Positions 6,615 through 15,349 of a stretch of DNA of 64,000 nt are shown piece after piece. Positions within the stretch are counted from its first letter, which is position 1. Each line of letters begins with the position of its first letter. A program made the position numbers and the translations under genes. Source of the DNA: Actinomadura rupiterrae (GTDB taxonomy: Bacteria; Actinomycetota; Actinomycetes; Streptosporangiales; Streptosporangiaceae). Location of the stretch: assembly GCF_024172125.1 (NCBI RefSeq), contig NZ_JAMZEA010000013.1:240662-304661 (forward strand), read 5' to 3'. Under the pieces are notes generated by a model, which was given only the letters and a program-made list of their open reading frames with translations, ran no database searches and was not told where the DNA came from.

Positions 6615-8678
6615 ATGTCGGAGCTGAAGGTGCTGGGAGCCTGCCCGCTGGACTGCCCGGACGGATGCTCGTGGGTGGTGACCGTCCGCGACGGGCAGGC
6701 GGTCGGGCTGCGCGGGAACCCGGCGCACCCCTACACGCGGGGTGCCCTGTGCACCAAGGTGAACCGGTGGCTGGAGCGGGCCGGGCAGGACGACCGGATC
6801 CTGCACCCGATGCGGCGCGTCGGGGCCAAGGGCGAGGGGCGCTTCGAGCGGATCTCCTGGGACGAGGCGCTGGACGAGATCGCGACCCGGGTCGGCGGCG
6901 TGATCGAGGAGTTCGGCGGCGAGGCCGTCTGGCCGTACTGGGGCATGGGCACGCTCGGCTACGTCCAGGGGCTGGAGGGCCAGGCCGGGCAGCGGCTGTT
7001 CAACGTGCTCGGCGCGTCGGCGCACCGGGCCGACCTGTGCTCGGCCGCCGGCAACGCCGGGCTGGAGCTGGCCGTCGGGTCGCCGGGCGGGATCGACCCG
7101 GAGGACCTGGCGCACAGCAGGCTGATCATCCTGTGGGGCACCAACACCCTCACCAGCGGGCACCACATGTGGAAGTTCGTGCAGGCCGCGCGGCGCGAGG
7201 GCGCCCACGTGGTCGCGATCGACCCGGTGGCGACCCGCACCGCCAAGCAGGCCGACGAGCACCTGGCGCCGCTGCCGGGCACCGACGCGGCGCTGGCGCT
7301 GGCCCTCATGCACGTGATCGTCGGGCTGGGCGCGCAGGACGAGGAGTACCTGCGCGCGCACACGCTCGGCTGGGAGGAGTTCCGCGAGCGGATCGCCGCG
7401 TTCCCGCCCGGCGTCGCCGCGACGATCACCGGGGTCCCGGCGGAGCGGATCGTCGCGCTGGGCGAGCGCATCGCCCGGACGCGTCCGACCGCGATCCGCG
7501 CCACCCAGGGGTTGCAGCGGCACGGCGGCGGCGGGACGGCCCTGCGGACGCTCGCGTGCCTGCCGGGCCTCACCGGCGACTGGAAGCTGCGCGGCGGCGG
7601 CCTGACCTACTCCACCTCCGGGCACATCCCGCTGAACAAGCGGGCGCTGCACCGCGACGACCTGCGGCCCGGCCCGGTGCGGCGGCTGTCGATGTCGCGG
7701 CTGGCCGAGGGCCTGCTCGACCTGGACGACCCGCCCGTCAAGGCGCTGTTCGTGATCGCCGCCAACCCGGTGGCCAGCACCCCGGACCAGAACCGGGTGC
7801 GGCAGGGCCTGGCGCGCGAGGACCTGTTCACCGTCGTCCTGGAGCAGTTCCCCACCGACACCGCCGCCTACGCCGACATCGTCCTGCCGGCGACCATGCA
7901 GCACGAGCACGCCGACCTGCACGACGGCTACGGGCACCTCTACGTGGCATGGAACGAGCCGGCCGTCGCGCCGCCGGGCGAGTGCCTGCCGACCACCGAG
8001 ACGTTCCGGCGGATCGCGACCCGGATGGGCCTGACCGAGCCCGCGCTGTTCGACTCCGATGAGGAGCTGGCCGAGCAGGCGCTGTCCGGCGGGCACCCCT
8101 ACCTCGCGGGGATCACGCTCGACCGGCTGAAGAAGGAAGGGTTCGTGCGGCTGGCGGTGCCCGACCCGTTCGTCCCGTACGCCGACGGCTTCCCCACCCC
8201 GTCCGGGCGGCTGGAGTTCCGGTCGGAGACCGCGGCGGCGCTGGGGCACGATCCGCTGGCGGGGTACGTGCCGTCCGCCGAGGGCGCGGACGCGGAGCGC
8301 GCCGAGCGCTACCCGCTGATCCTGATCTCGGCGGCCTCGCACTTCTTCCTCAACAGCATGTTCGGCGAGAACGCCGAGCTGCGGCGCCGCGCGGACGGCG
8401 GGCCGGTCGTGCGGCTGCATCCGGACGAGGCGTCCGCGCGCGGCCTGCACGACGGCGACCGGGTGCGGATCTCCAACGAGCGCGGCGCGTTCGAGGGGGT
8501 CGTGGCGGTGACCGACGAGGTCAGGCCGGGTGTCGCGGCGACGACCAAGGGCCACTGGCCCAGGCTGTCGGGCGGCGCGAACGCCAACGCGGTCGTGGCC
8601 GAGCGTGCGACCGACCTCGGCGCGGGCCCGGTGTTCCACGACACGCGCGTGGAGGTGCGGGCGCTGCCGATACGCTGA
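6615..8678 (+). CDS. molybdopterin-dependent oxidoreductase
   Basis: A 687-residue member of the DMSO reductase superfamily. The N-terminus has an iron-sulfur site of the form CPLDC-PDGC followed by GALCTK. Later come the Mo-bisPGD domain (LCSAAGNAG, IILWGTNTLTSGHH, AANPVASTPDQNRV) and a C-terminal nucleotide-binding domain ending in GGANANAVV. No twin-arginine signal is present, so it should be cytoplasmic. An AGGAGGGG ribosome site precedes the ATG at 6615. No small iron-sulfur or membrane subunit is adjacent, as in stand-alone formate-dehydrogenase-like proteins; the substrate is unknown. Confidence 0.9.
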   Translation: MSELKVLGACPLDCPDGCSWVVTVRDGQAVGLRGNPAHPYTRGALCTKVNRWLERAGQDDRILHPMRRVGAKGEGRFERISWDEALDEIATRVGGVIEEFGGEAVWPYWGMGTLGYVQGLEGQAGQRLFNVLGASAHRADLCSAAGNAGLELAVGSPGGIDPEDLAHSRLIILWGTNTLTSGHHMWKFVQAARREGAHVVAIDPVATRTAKQADEHLAPLPGTDAALALALMHVIVGLGAQDEEYLRAHTLGWEEFRERIAAFPPGVAATITGVPAERIVALGERIARTRPTAIRATQGLQRHGGGGTALRTLACLPGLTGDWKLRGGGLTYSTSGHIPLNKRALHRDDLRPGPVRRLSMSRLAEGLLDLDDPPVKALFVIAANPVASTPDQNRVRQGLAREDLFTVVLEQFPTDTAAYADIVLPATMQHEHADLHDGYGHLYVAWNEPAVAPPGECLPTTETFRRIATRMGLTEPALFDSDEELAEQALSGGHPYLAGITLDRLKKEGFVRLAVPDPFVPYADGFPTPSGRLEFRSETAAALGHDPLAGYVPSAEGADAERAERYPLILISAASHFFLNSMFGENAELRRRADGGPVVRLHPDEASARGLHDGDRVRISNERGAFEGVVAVTDEVRPGVAATTKGHWPRLSGGANANAVVAERATDLGAGPVFHDTRVEVRALPIR
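8671..8676 (+). promoter_or_regulatory. -10 box, leaderless start of the DUF1266 gene
   Basis: TACGCT followed by exactly 7 bases and the ATG at 8684. The box is inside the last codons of the upstream oxidoreductase, so the downstream gene can be transcribed separately as a leaderless message despite the 5-bp gap. Confidence 0.5.
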
Positions 8679-8683
8679 CCGTC

Positions 8684-9922
8684 ATGATCGACCCACGGGC
8701 GTTGCTGGAGCGGGCGCGGCGGTACGACCGGACGGGTCGCACTGACGAGGCGGCCGCGGCCTACGCGGAGGCGGCGGCCGTGCTGGAGGAGCGGCGCGAG
8801 CTGCCGATGGCGGTGCTGGCGCGGGCTCATCAAGCACGCGCGCTGGCGGTGCAGGGCCGCACCGACCGGGCGCTGGAGATCCTGATGGCGGCCGAGCAGG
8901 CCGCCGCGTCCCTGCCGCCGGGACCGGCGGGTGCGGAGCTGGCCGCGACCGCCGCCGAGGTGCTCGCCGAGGCGGGCGTCACCGGCGAGGCGGCGCGCCG
9001 GGCGTGGGCGGCGATGGCGGCGTTCCAGGCGGGCGGCGACACCGTGCGGGCCGAGCAGGCGGCGGTGCGCGCGGCGCGGCTGATCCTGCGGGACGCCGGC
9101 CGGGACGCCGCGGGCCCCCTGCGCGACCTGCTGGCGCGGCTGGTGCACGGCGGCGACGCCTACCGCCGGGTCGCCGAGATGCTGTCGGAGGCCGAGCGCC
9201 GCCCCGACCGCGACCACGACGTGCTGATCACCGACCCGGAGGCGCCCGCGTGGGGCAAGCTCGCGCACGCCCTCGCGGTCGGCGCGCACCTGGCGGTCGG
9301 GAACGGCGTCCCGTGGAACACCCTGTTCGACCCGGACGGCCCGGAGGAGAACCGCAAGCTGCTGGCCCGCGACTGGGACGTCACCGACCCGGAGAGCTGG
9401 CGGGAGCAGATCGACAAGCTGCTGGACGCCGAGAACAGCGACCCGGCGATCCAGGTGGTGCTGGACTGCCGCCGTCCCGACACCGAGGGCTGGACGCGGG
9501 AGATCCGCCGCTGGTGCGGCGAGCGCGACATCTCCGCCAAGACCGTCGCGGCGCTGGAGGAGGTCGCGGACCAGGTCCGCCGGTACGAGGAGCGGTTCCG
9601 CAAGGACGGCCTGCTGCGCCCGCACGGCCAGGTGTCCAGCGTCTACGGCTACGACTTCGGCCGGGCGGTGAACATGGCCCGGTGGGGCCTCAACGCCGGG
9701 TACTGCGACGGTGAGGCCGCCCAGGACTGCTCGCTGACCGCCGGGTACCGCGCCTACCGCACCTACGACTCCTGGGAGGAGTTCTCCGCCGGGTACATCC
9801 TGGGCCGGATGCTGCGCTTCGACGACGGCGAGTTCGGCGACTGGTACCTGCGCTCGCTGGAGGGCCACCGCATCCTGACCACCGATCCGGCGAGCCCGTG
9901 GCGGCGGATGGCCTGGGGCTGA
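8684..9922 (+). CDS. TPR-like / DUF1266 domain protein
   Basis: A 412-residue cytoplasmic protein. Residues 1-150 are alanine-rich helical repeats of TPR type (RYDRTGRTDEAAAAYAEAA, RTDRALEIL). The C-terminal 200 residues match DUF1266 (WGKLAHALAVGAHLAVG, YGYDFGRAVNMARWGL, GYILGRMLRFDDG). DUF1266 proteins are widespread in actinomycetes and have no established function; scaffold or effector roles are only guesses. The start has no ribosome site but lies 7 bases after a TANNNT box. Confidence 0.75.
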   Translation: MIDPRALLERARRYDRTGRTDEAAAAYAEAAAVLEERRELPMAVLARAHQARALAVQGRTDRALEILMAAEQAAASLPPGPAGAELAATAAEVLAEAGVTGEAARRAWAAMAAFQAGGDTVRAEQAAVRAARLILRDAGRDAAGPLRDLLARLVHGGDAYRRVAEMLSEAERRPDRDHDVLITDPEAPAWGKLAHALAVGAHLAVGNGVPWNTLFDPDGPEENRKLLARDWDVTDPESWREQIDKLLDAENSDPAIQVVLDCRRPDTEGWTREIRRWCGERDISAKTVAALEEVADQVRRYEERFRKDGLLRPHGQVSSVYGYDFGRAVNMARWGLNAGYCDGEAAQDCSLTAGYRAYRTYDSWEEFSAGYILGRMLRFDDGEFGDWYLRSLEGHRILTTDPASPWRRMAWG

Positions 9923-9945
9923 CCCGCCGCCCGTCCGGTCGCGGC

Positions 9946-9980
9946 CGCGGTCAGGACGCGGTCGCGGTCAGGACGTGGCG
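9946..9980. repeat. stop-spanning tandem duplication at the add 3' end
   Basis: A 17-bp period; 13 consecutive bases (9946-9958) recur at 9963-9975. The element carries the adenosine deaminase stop (TGA, complement at 9968-9970), and a second copy of the stop sequence lies 17 bp beyond it. Confidence 0.6.
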
Positions 9981-10999
9981 ACGGCGTCGATCTCGTCCAG
10001 GATCACCTTCTGGTCCGCGGCGTCCAGGCAGGACGCGGTGACGGCGTTGCGGGCGAGCCCGGCCAGGTCGGCGACGCCCATCCCGAACACGTCGGCGGCG
10101 ACGCGGTACTCGCCGGTCAGCGTGGTGTCGAACATCGGCGGGTCGTCGCTGTTCAGCGTGACGAACAGGCCCTCCTCCAGCAGCCGCGGCAGCGGGTGCG
10201 AGGCGAGGTCGGGGACCTGGCCGGTGCGGACGTTGGAGGTCGGGCAGACCTCCAGCGGGATCTGCCGGTCGCGCAGCACCGCCACCAGCTCGGGGTCGGC
10301 CAGGCAGTTGATGCCGTGCCCGATGCGCTCGGCGCCGTAGTGGTCCAGGCACTCCCAGATCGTCTCGGGGCCGGTCATCTCGCCGCCGTGCGGGAGGCTG
10401 CGCAGCCCGGCGGCGCGGGCGGCGGTGAAGGCGTCGCGGAAGGCGTCCCGGTGCGCGGGGCGCACCTCCTCCATGCCGCCGATGCCGAACCCGACCAGCG
10501 CCTCCGGCGGGTGCTGGACGGCGTGCTCGGCGGTGCCGCGCGCGGCGTCCGCGCCGAACTCGGCGGGGATGTCGAAGATGTAGGCCAGCCGGACGCCGTG
10601 CTCGGTGCGGGCGCGGCGGGCCGCGTCGTCCAGCGCCTCGGTGATCGCGGGCATCGGCATGCCGACGCGCTGGTGGCTGTAGGGCGTGACCGTCAGCTCG
10701 AAGTACCGCACGTTCTGCGCCGCCAGGTCGCGGGCCGCGCCGAGCACGAGCGTCGCCACGTCCTCGGGGGTGCGCACCAGGTCCGACACCGCCAGGTACA
10801 CGCGGGCGAAGTCGGCGAAGTTGCGGAAGGTGTAGAAGGCGTCCAGCTCGTCCTCGTTGGTGGGGACGCCGCCGTCGGGGTGCCGGTTCGACAGCTCCAG
10901 GACGGTCGGCACCGACGCCGAGCCCACCAGGTGGACGTGCAGCTCCACCTTCGGCAGGGCGTCGATGAACGCGTGGACGGGGGTGTCCTCGGTCAGCAT
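9968..10999 (-). CDS. add: adenosine deaminase
   Basis: Converts adenosine (and deoxyadenosine) to inosine in purine salvage. The 343-residue protein has all the zinc-site elements: HVHLVGS near the N-terminus (residues 16-22), HGGE with the catalytic glutamate, ERIGHGINC, and NSDDPPMF with the paired aspartates. The ATG at 10999 has no ribosome site but lies 7 bases after TACGGT on the minus strand, which fits a leaderless message. The gene is divergent from the WYL regulator, with an 80-bp gap. The last codons belong to a stop-spanning tandem repeat. Confidence 0.93.
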   Translation of the reverse strand: MLTEDTPVHAFIDALPKVELHVHLVGSASVPTVLELSNRHPDGGVPTNEDELDAFYTFRNFADFARVYLAVSDLVRTPEDVATLVLGAARDLAAQNVRYFELTVTPYSHQRVGMPMPAITEALDDAARRARTEHGVRLAYIFDIPAEFGADAARGTAEHAVQHPPEALVGFGIGGMEEVRPAHRDAFRDAFTAARAAGLRSLPHGGEMTGPETIWECLDHYGAERIGHGINCLADPELVAVLRDRQIPLEVCPTSNVRTGQVPDLASHPLPRLLEEGLFVTLNSDDPPMFDTTLTGEYRVAADVFGMGVADLAGLARNAVTASCLDAADQKVILDEIDAVATS

Positions 11000-11079
11000 G
11001 GCCTGGACCGTAACAGCGCCGCGACCTCCGGGTACACCGCGAGGCGCGGTATCTGCCACGAACTTGTCAGAATGGGCTC
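11000..11079. promoter_or_regulatory. divergent promoter region add / WYL regulator
   Basis: 80 bp serving two apparently leaderless genes. On the minus strand TACGGT lies 7 bases from the add ATG. On the plus strand CAGAAT lies about 6 bases from the GTG at 11080. There is no ribosome site for either. Confidence 0.45.
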
Positions 11080-12045
11080 GTGCGCGCGTCCCGGCTGATC
11101 TCCCTGGTCCTGCTGCTCCAGTCGCGGGGCGAGATGACCGCCGCCCAGCTGGCCGGCGAGCTGGAGGTGTCGGAGCGGACGGTCTACCGGGACATCGAGG
11201 CGCTGTCGGCGGCCGGGGTGCCGGTGTACGCCGACCGGGGGCCGGGCGGCGGGTACCGGCTGGTCGGCGGCTACCGGACGCGGCTGACCGGGCTGACCCG
11301 CGAGGAGGCCGAGGCGCTGTTCCTGGCGGGCCTGCGCGGCCCGGCCGGGGACATGGGCCTGGCGGACGCGGTCGCCACCGCAGAGCTGAAGGTCCGGGCC
11401 GCGCTGCCCTCGGTGCTCCAGGACGCGCCGCTGCGCGCCGGGCAGCGCTTCCACCTGGACGCGCCGGGCTGGTTCGGCGACGCGACGCCGCCCGCGCCGC
11501 TGCGCGACCTCGCCCGCGCCGTCTGGACCGACGAGCGGGTCGAGATCCGGTACCGGCGCGGCGGCGAGGAGGTCGTCCGGACCGTCGAGCCGTACGGGCT
11601 GGTGCTGAAGAACGGCGGCTGGTACCTGGTCGCGGGGATCGGACGGGGCCACCGCACCTACCGGGTGGACCGGATCACCGCCGTCCGGCCGCTGGACGAG
11701 CACTTCGCCCGGGACGAGGCGTTCGACCTGGCCGGGTTCTGGCGGGACAGCACGGCGGCGTTCCTGCGCGGGATGCTGCACGACGAGGTGACCGTCCGGC
11801 TCAGCCCCGCCGGGCTGCGCTCGCTGAAGTTCCACCTGGGTCTGGAGGCCGCCGACCGCGCGGAGCAGGCCGCCCAGCGGACCGGTGCGGACGGCTGGGT
11901 CACGGCCGTCCTGCCGGTGGAGTCGCTGGAGGTGGCGTTCTCCCAGCTGCTCGCCCTCGGCCCGGAGGTCGAGGTGCTGGAACCGGCGGAGCTGCGCGCC
12001 CGGATGGCCGAGACCGCCGAGCGCGCAGCCGCCCTCTACCGCTGA
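11080..12045 (+). CDS. WYL-domain helix-turn-helix regulator
   Basis: A 321-residue DeoR/PafC-like regulator. The N-terminal winged helix is RLISLVLLLQSRGEM with the recognition helix SERTVYRDIEALS. A WYL domain is centred on YGLVLKNGGWYLVAG, and a WCX-type C-terminal extension follows. WYL regulators sense small ligands or DNA-damage products. This one converges on an SDR gene, a pairing that often means local control. The GTG start has no ribosome site and is probably leaderless. The stop codon is the first base set of a perfect 20-bp tandem duplication. Confidence 0.88.
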   Translation: MRASRLISLVLLLQSRGEMTAAQLAGELEVSERTVYRDIEALSAAGVPVYADRGPGGGYRLVGGYRTRLTGLTREEAEALFLAGLRGPAGDMGLADAVATAELKVRAALPSVLQDAPLRAGQRFHLDAPGWFGDATPPAPLRDLARAVWTDERVEIRYRRGGEEVVRTVEPYGLVLKNGGWYLVAGIGRGHRTYRVDRITAVRPLDEHFARDEAFDLAGFWRDSTAAFLRGMLHDEVTVRLSPAGLRSLKFHLGLEAADRAEQAAQRTGADGWVTAVLPVESLEVAFSQLLALGPEVEVLEPAELRARMAETAERAAALYR

Positions 12046-12082
12046 GCCAGGGTCACCTCTATTGAGCCAGGGTCACCTCTAT
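12043..12082. repeat. perfect 20-bp tandem duplication spanning the WYL stop
   Basis: Two identical 20-bp copies (12043-12062 and 12063-12082), each beginning TGAGCCAGGG. The first TGA is the stop of the WYL gene. The second copy also contains the stop of the convergent SDR gene (complement at 12079-12081). Confidence 0.95.
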
Positions 12083-12999
12083 CGGTAGTCCTCGGGGTCG
12101 CCCGGGTCCTCTCCGGCGATCATCTTGCGGATGAACGGCCACACGTTCGGCTGGCTGCCGTCCGAGTCGGTGAAGCCGTACTCCCTGGCCAGGAAGCCGC
12201 TCTCCAAGGACTGGCCGTTCCAGCGGGCCTTGTCCGGGTCGGCGGCGATGGACGCGACGGCCCGCCCGACCAGCGTCGGCGTCTCCGACACCGCGAAGGA
12301 CGGTTCCTTCTTCGCGCCGTCGCGCCAGTTCTGCTCGGTGACGCCGAAGTTCTCCAGCATCGCCTCGGACCGCAGGAACCCGGGCGTGACCGCCACGGCC
12401 GTCCCGCCGAGCGGGCCGATCTCGTGCGCCTGCGCGGTGGCGAGCCGCAGCACCGACCACTTCGCCACGTCGTAGAACGCGCCGCACTCGGCCCGGTAGG
12501 TCGCGTTGAAGTCGGCCGTCCCGTCGGTGATCTCCACGACCAGCCCGCCCGGGTTGCGGGTGAGGAGCGGCAGCGCGAAATGGCTCGTGATCACGTGGGT
12601 GTCCACCGCGAGCCGCAGCAGCCGCAGCCCGTTGTCCAGGTTCTGCTCCCACATCCTCTTGCCGAACTCGAAGAGGTGGTCGCTGCCCCACACGTCGTTG
12701 ACCTGGACGTCCAGCCGCCCCTGCTCGGTGTCGATGCGCTTCACCAGCGCCTCGACCTGGGCCGGGTCCAGGTGGTCCACCTTGACCGGGATGCCCTCGC
12801 CGCCCGCCGCGGTGACGCGTTCGGCGGTCTCCTCGATCGTCTCCGGACGGTCCATCTCCGACCGTCCGGCGCGGGTCGTCCGGCCCGTCACGTATACCGT
12901 CGCGCCCAGCGCGCCGAGCTCGGTCGCGATGCCCCGGCCCGCGCCGCGCGTGCCGCCCGCGACCAGAGCGACCTTTCCTGCCAGCGTGTTCGTCGTCAT
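12079..12999 (-). CDS. SDR family oxidoreductase
   Basis: A 306-residue short-chain dehydrogenase. It has the nucleotide-binding glycine motif GGTRGAGRGIA (residues 15-25) and a VEITDGTAD strand. The catalytic region is atypical: AFYDVAKWSVLRLA has the Tyr-x-x-x-Lys spacing. The active-site serine position is not obvious in EITDGTADFN. The substrate is unknown. The ATG at 12999 with AGGA just upstream lies in the loop of a 16-bp perfect inverted repeat (12972-13022), suggesting translational or transcriptional control at the start. It converges on the WYL regulator. Confidence 0.85.
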   Translation of the reverse strand: MTTNTLAGKVALVAGGTRGAGRGIATELGALGATVYVTGRTTRAGRSEMDRPETIEETAERVTAAGGEGIPVKVDHLDPAQVEALVKRIDTEQGRLDVQVNDVWGSDHLFEFGKRMWEQNLDNGLRLLRLAVDTHVITSHFALPLLTRNPGGLVVEITDGTADFNATYRAECGAFYDVAKWSVLRLATAQAHEIGPLGGTAVAVTPGFLRSEAMLENFGVTEQNWRDGAKKEPSFAVSETPTLVGRAVASIAADPDKARWNGQSLESGFLAREYGFTDSDGSQPNVWPFIRKMIAGEDPGDPEDYR

Positions 13000-13022
13000 G
13001 CGTCCTACGCTGGCAGGAAAGG
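12972..13022 (-). promoter_or_regulatory. 16-bp perfect inverted repeat enclosing the SDR start codon
   Basis: The arms are at 12972-12987 and 13007-13022 and pair perfectly. The 19-base loop holds AGGA, the ATG and four further codons. In the mRNA the 5' arm is untranslated and the 3' arm encodes residues 5-10. It could be an RNA hairpin that presents or occludes the start, or a DNA operator. Confidence 0.75.
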
Positions 13023-13035
13023 CTGACAGCCTGGG

Positions 13036-15198
13036 TCAGGTATTGCGGGCGAGTCGCAGCGCGTTGGCGACGACGCGGTGCCCGGCGCGGCCGTGCGCGG
13101 TCAGGATCGACTCGGGGTGGAACTGCACCGCCCAGCGCTTGCGCAGCGGGTCCTCGATCGCCATCACCACGTCCCCGAGGACGGCCGTGACCTGGAAGTC
13201 CTTCACCCGGTCGGGGGTGGCGTGCAGGGAGTGGTAGCGGGCGGCGGTGAAGCCCTCCGGCAGCCCGGCGAACAGCTCCCCGCCGGTCACCTCGACCTGG
13301 CCCGGCTTGCCGTGCGCGGGCTCGGGCAGCAGCGCCAGCTCCCCGCCCGCGTGCTCGACCATCGCCTGCAGGCCGAGGCAGACGCCGAAGACCGGCAGGC
13401 GGCGCGCATCCAGCTCGTCCAGCAGCGCCGAGGTCGCGAAGTCGCCCGGACGGCCCGGACCGGGCGACAGCACCACCAGGTCGGGGGCGTGCTCGTCCAG
13501 CAGCCGCACCGGGAACCCGTGCCGCAGCGTCACCACGTCGGCGCCCTGCTGCCGGAAGTAGTCGGCCAGGGTGTTGACGAAGGAGTCCTCGTGGTCGACG
13601 AGCAGCACCTTCATGCCCTCGCCCGCCTTCTCCGGCTCGTCCTCGGCGGCGGTGAACGCCTGCCCGGCGGGCCCCTCGGACGCGGCCAGCGCCCGCAGCA
13701 GCGCGCTCGCCTTCAGGTGCGTCTCGCGCTCCTCCTCGTCGGGGTCGGAGTCGAACAGCAGCGTCGCGCCCGCCCGGACGGTCGCCACCCCGTCGCGGAT
13801 CTGCGCGGTGCGCAGCGTCAGGCCGGTGTTCATCGACCCGTCGAAGCCGACGCAGCCGACCGCGCCGCCGTACCAGCGGCGCGGCGCGTCCTCGTGGTCC
13901 TCGATGAACTGCATCGCCCAGGTCTTGGGCGCGCCGGTGACCGTGACGGCCCACATGTGGGTGAGGAAGGCGTCCAGGGCGTCGAAGCCGGGCCGCAGCC
14001 GCCCCTCGATGTGGTCGACGGTGTGGATCAGCCGCGAGTACAGCTCGATCTGCCGGCGGCCGAGGACCTTCACGCTGCCCGGCACGCAGATCCGCGACTT
14101 GTCGTTGCGGTCCACGTCGGTGCACATGGTCAGCTCCGACTCGTCCTTGGCCGAGGCCAGGATCGTGCGGATCTGCTCGGCGTCCTCCAGCGGGTCCTCG
14201 CCGCGCCGGATTGTCCCGGCGATCGGGCAGGTCTCCACCCGGTCGCCGCTCACCCGGACGAACATCTCCGGGGACGCGCCGACCAGGAACTCCCCGTCCC
14301 CCAGGTTGAACATGAACTCGTACGGCGCGGGGTTGGTCTCGCGCAGCCGCTCGAAGAACACCGCCGGGTTGGTGCAGCGGCCGTGCATCGCGTGCCCGGG
14401 CGTGACCTCGAACAGGTCGCCGCGGATGAACTTCTCCTTGGCGTTCCGCACCATCTGCGCGTACACGCCGGGGACGGGCTCGGGCGGCAGCTCGGCCGCC
14501 TCGCGCACCGGCGTCGGCTCGGTGGCGCGGGCGAGGCCGTCGGTGGACGCGCCATCCACGGTGAACTCGTACGACAGCCGGTGGGAGGTCTCGCGCTTGC
14601 GGTCCACGACGACCATCTCGTCCGCGAGGTGCAGCACCAGGTCGCGCTGGTGGTCCGGGCGCTCCAGGCGGGTGCGCAGCGGCTCGAACTGGAGCGACAG
14701 GTCGTAGCCGAACGCGCCGTACAGGCCGAGGTGCGGGTCGTCGCAGCGGAACAGGTCGACCAGGGCGCGCAGGGCGGTGAAGACGGTCGGCTGGCGGCTG
14801 CGCTGCTCCTCGGTGAAGAACTCGTCGGTCGGCGGGACGAACACCTCGACGAGATCACCGGTGCGGGCGCGGGTCTCGCCGGCCGGGGCGAGCGCGGACG
14901 CGATGGCGGGCAGCAGCACCCGGCCGCGGTCGTTCAGCGCCCGCGCGGTGACGGTCCGGCCGCGCGCGACCAGCTCCAGGCAGGGGTCGACGTAGGCCAT
15001 ATGCCACCGGCTGTAGCGGCCCGGATACTCCATGCCGGAGCTGAGCACGCCGCCGCGCCGCTCCCCCACGGCGGCGACGAGCGCGTTGAGCACGGCGGAC
15101 TTGCGCTCGGGGTCGACCGGGGTGGCGACGCGGCGCACCCGCACTCCCCCGGCGGTCACGAACTCGCTGGTCAGCGGCTTCTGCTGGACGGTCTCCAC
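13036..15198 (-). CDS. trpE: fused anthranilate synthase, components I and II (TrpE-TrpG)
   Basis: Makes anthranilate from chorismate and glutamine, the first step of tryptophan synthesis. Residues 1-520 are the TrpE part (KEKFIRGDLFEVTPGH, PEMFVRVSGDRVETCPIAGT, DVDRNDKSRICVPGSV, WAVTVTGAPKTWAM). Residues 530-720 are the TrpG glutaminase (LSPGPGRPGDF, the nucleophile in FGVCLGLQAM, and FHPESILT). At 720 residues it matches the TrpE(G) fusions of rhizobia and some actinomycetes rather than the shorter phenazine PhzE. The leader region carries a tryptophan-rich peptide and an attenuator, which supports a housekeeping tryptophan role. Confidence 0.93.
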   Translation of the reverse strand: METVQQKPLTSEFVTAGGVRVRRVATPVDPERKSAVLNALVAAVGERRGGVLSSGMEYPGRYSRWHMAYVDPCLELVARGRTVTARALNDRGRVLLPAIASALAPAGETRARTGDLVEVFVPPTDEFFTEEQRSRQPTVFTALRALVDLFRCDDPHLGLYGAFGYDLSLQFEPLRTRLERPDHQRDLVLHLADEMVVVDRKRETSHRLSYEFTVDGASTDGLARATEPTPVREAAELPPEPVPGVYAQMVRNAKEKFIRGDLFEVTPGHAMHGRCTNPAVFFERLRETNPAPYEFMFNLGDGEFLVGASPEMFVRVSGDRVETCPIAGTIRRGEDPLEDAEQIRTILASAKDESELTMCTDVDRNDKSRICVPGSVKVLGRRQIELYSRLIHTVDHIEGRLRPGFDALDAFLTHMWAVTVTGAPKTWAMQFIEDHEDAPRRWYGGAVGCVGFDGSMNTGLTLRTAQIRDGVATVRAGATLLFDSDPDEEERETHLKASALLRALAASEGPAGQAFTAAEDEPEKAGEGMKVLLVDHEDSFVNTLADYFRQQGADVVTLRHGFPVRLLDEHAPDLVVLSPGPGRPGDFATSALLDELDARRLPVFGVCLGLQAMVEHAGGELALLPEPAHGKPGQVEVTGGELFAGLPEGFTAARYHSLHATPDRVKDFQVTAVLGDVVMAIEDPLRKRWAVQFHPESILTAHGRAGHRVVANALRLARNT

Positions 15199-15243
15199 CG
15201 CGGTGGCCCCTCGTCTGTCGAGCCCTGCCGACGGAACGCGAAA

Positions 15244-15269
15244 GGCGACCGCCGGTGAGGGCGATCGCC
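15244..15269 (-). terminator. trp attenuator terminator hairpin
   Basis: Read on the minus strand, GGCGATCGCC, loop CTCACC, GGCGGTCGCC and then TTTCGCGTT. The stem is 10 bp with one G-T wobble. It lies between the leader peptide and the trpE start, as expected for a transcription attenuator. Confidence 0.75.
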
Positions 15270-15292
15270 TGGTCGTCGAACGTGCGAATACC

Positions 15293-15312
15293 GGCGCCGC
15301 CTCAGCGGCGCC
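15293..15312 (-). promoter_or_regulatory. pause/anti-antiterminator hairpin overlapping the trp leader stop
   Basis: GGCGCCGC, loop TGAG, GCGGCGCC: a perfect 8-bp stem whose loop contains the leader stop codon, directly after the Trp codons. This is the position of the ribosome-sensitive hairpin in attenuators. Confidence 0.6.
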
Positions 15313-15343
15313 ACCACCACTGGCGGCGGGATCCGGTTCGCAT
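15302..15343 (-). CDS. trpL: tryptophan leader peptide (13 residues)
   Basis: A 13-residue reading frame, MRTGSRRQWWWRR, with three consecutive Trp codons, 104 bp upstream of the fused anthranilate synthase. Ribosome stalling at the Trp codons during tryptophan shortage would alter the hairpins that follow and prevent termination. There is no ribosome site. TACGCT (15350-15355) ends 6 bases before the ATG, so translation probably starts at the 5' end of the transcript. The gene is too short for ordinary gene finders. Confidence 0.85.
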   Translation of the reverse strand: MRTGSRRQWWWRR

Positions 15344-15349
15344 GCGCAG

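Noticed and set aside
5694..8639. Very long open frame on the minus strand opposite the molybdopterin oxidoreductase
   Set aside because: Only its final 240 codons (the dienelactone hydrolase) are real; the rest is the antisense of a well-recognised enzyme, as is common at this GC content.
6615..8678. Selenocysteine-containing formate dehydrogenase
   Set aside because: No in-frame TGA in the catalytic region and no SelB or selA genes nearby.
13036..15198. Phenazine ADIC synthase (PhzE)
   Set aside because: The protein is longer than PhzE, no other phz gene is adjacent, and the Trp-codon leader with attenuator fits tryptophan synthesis.
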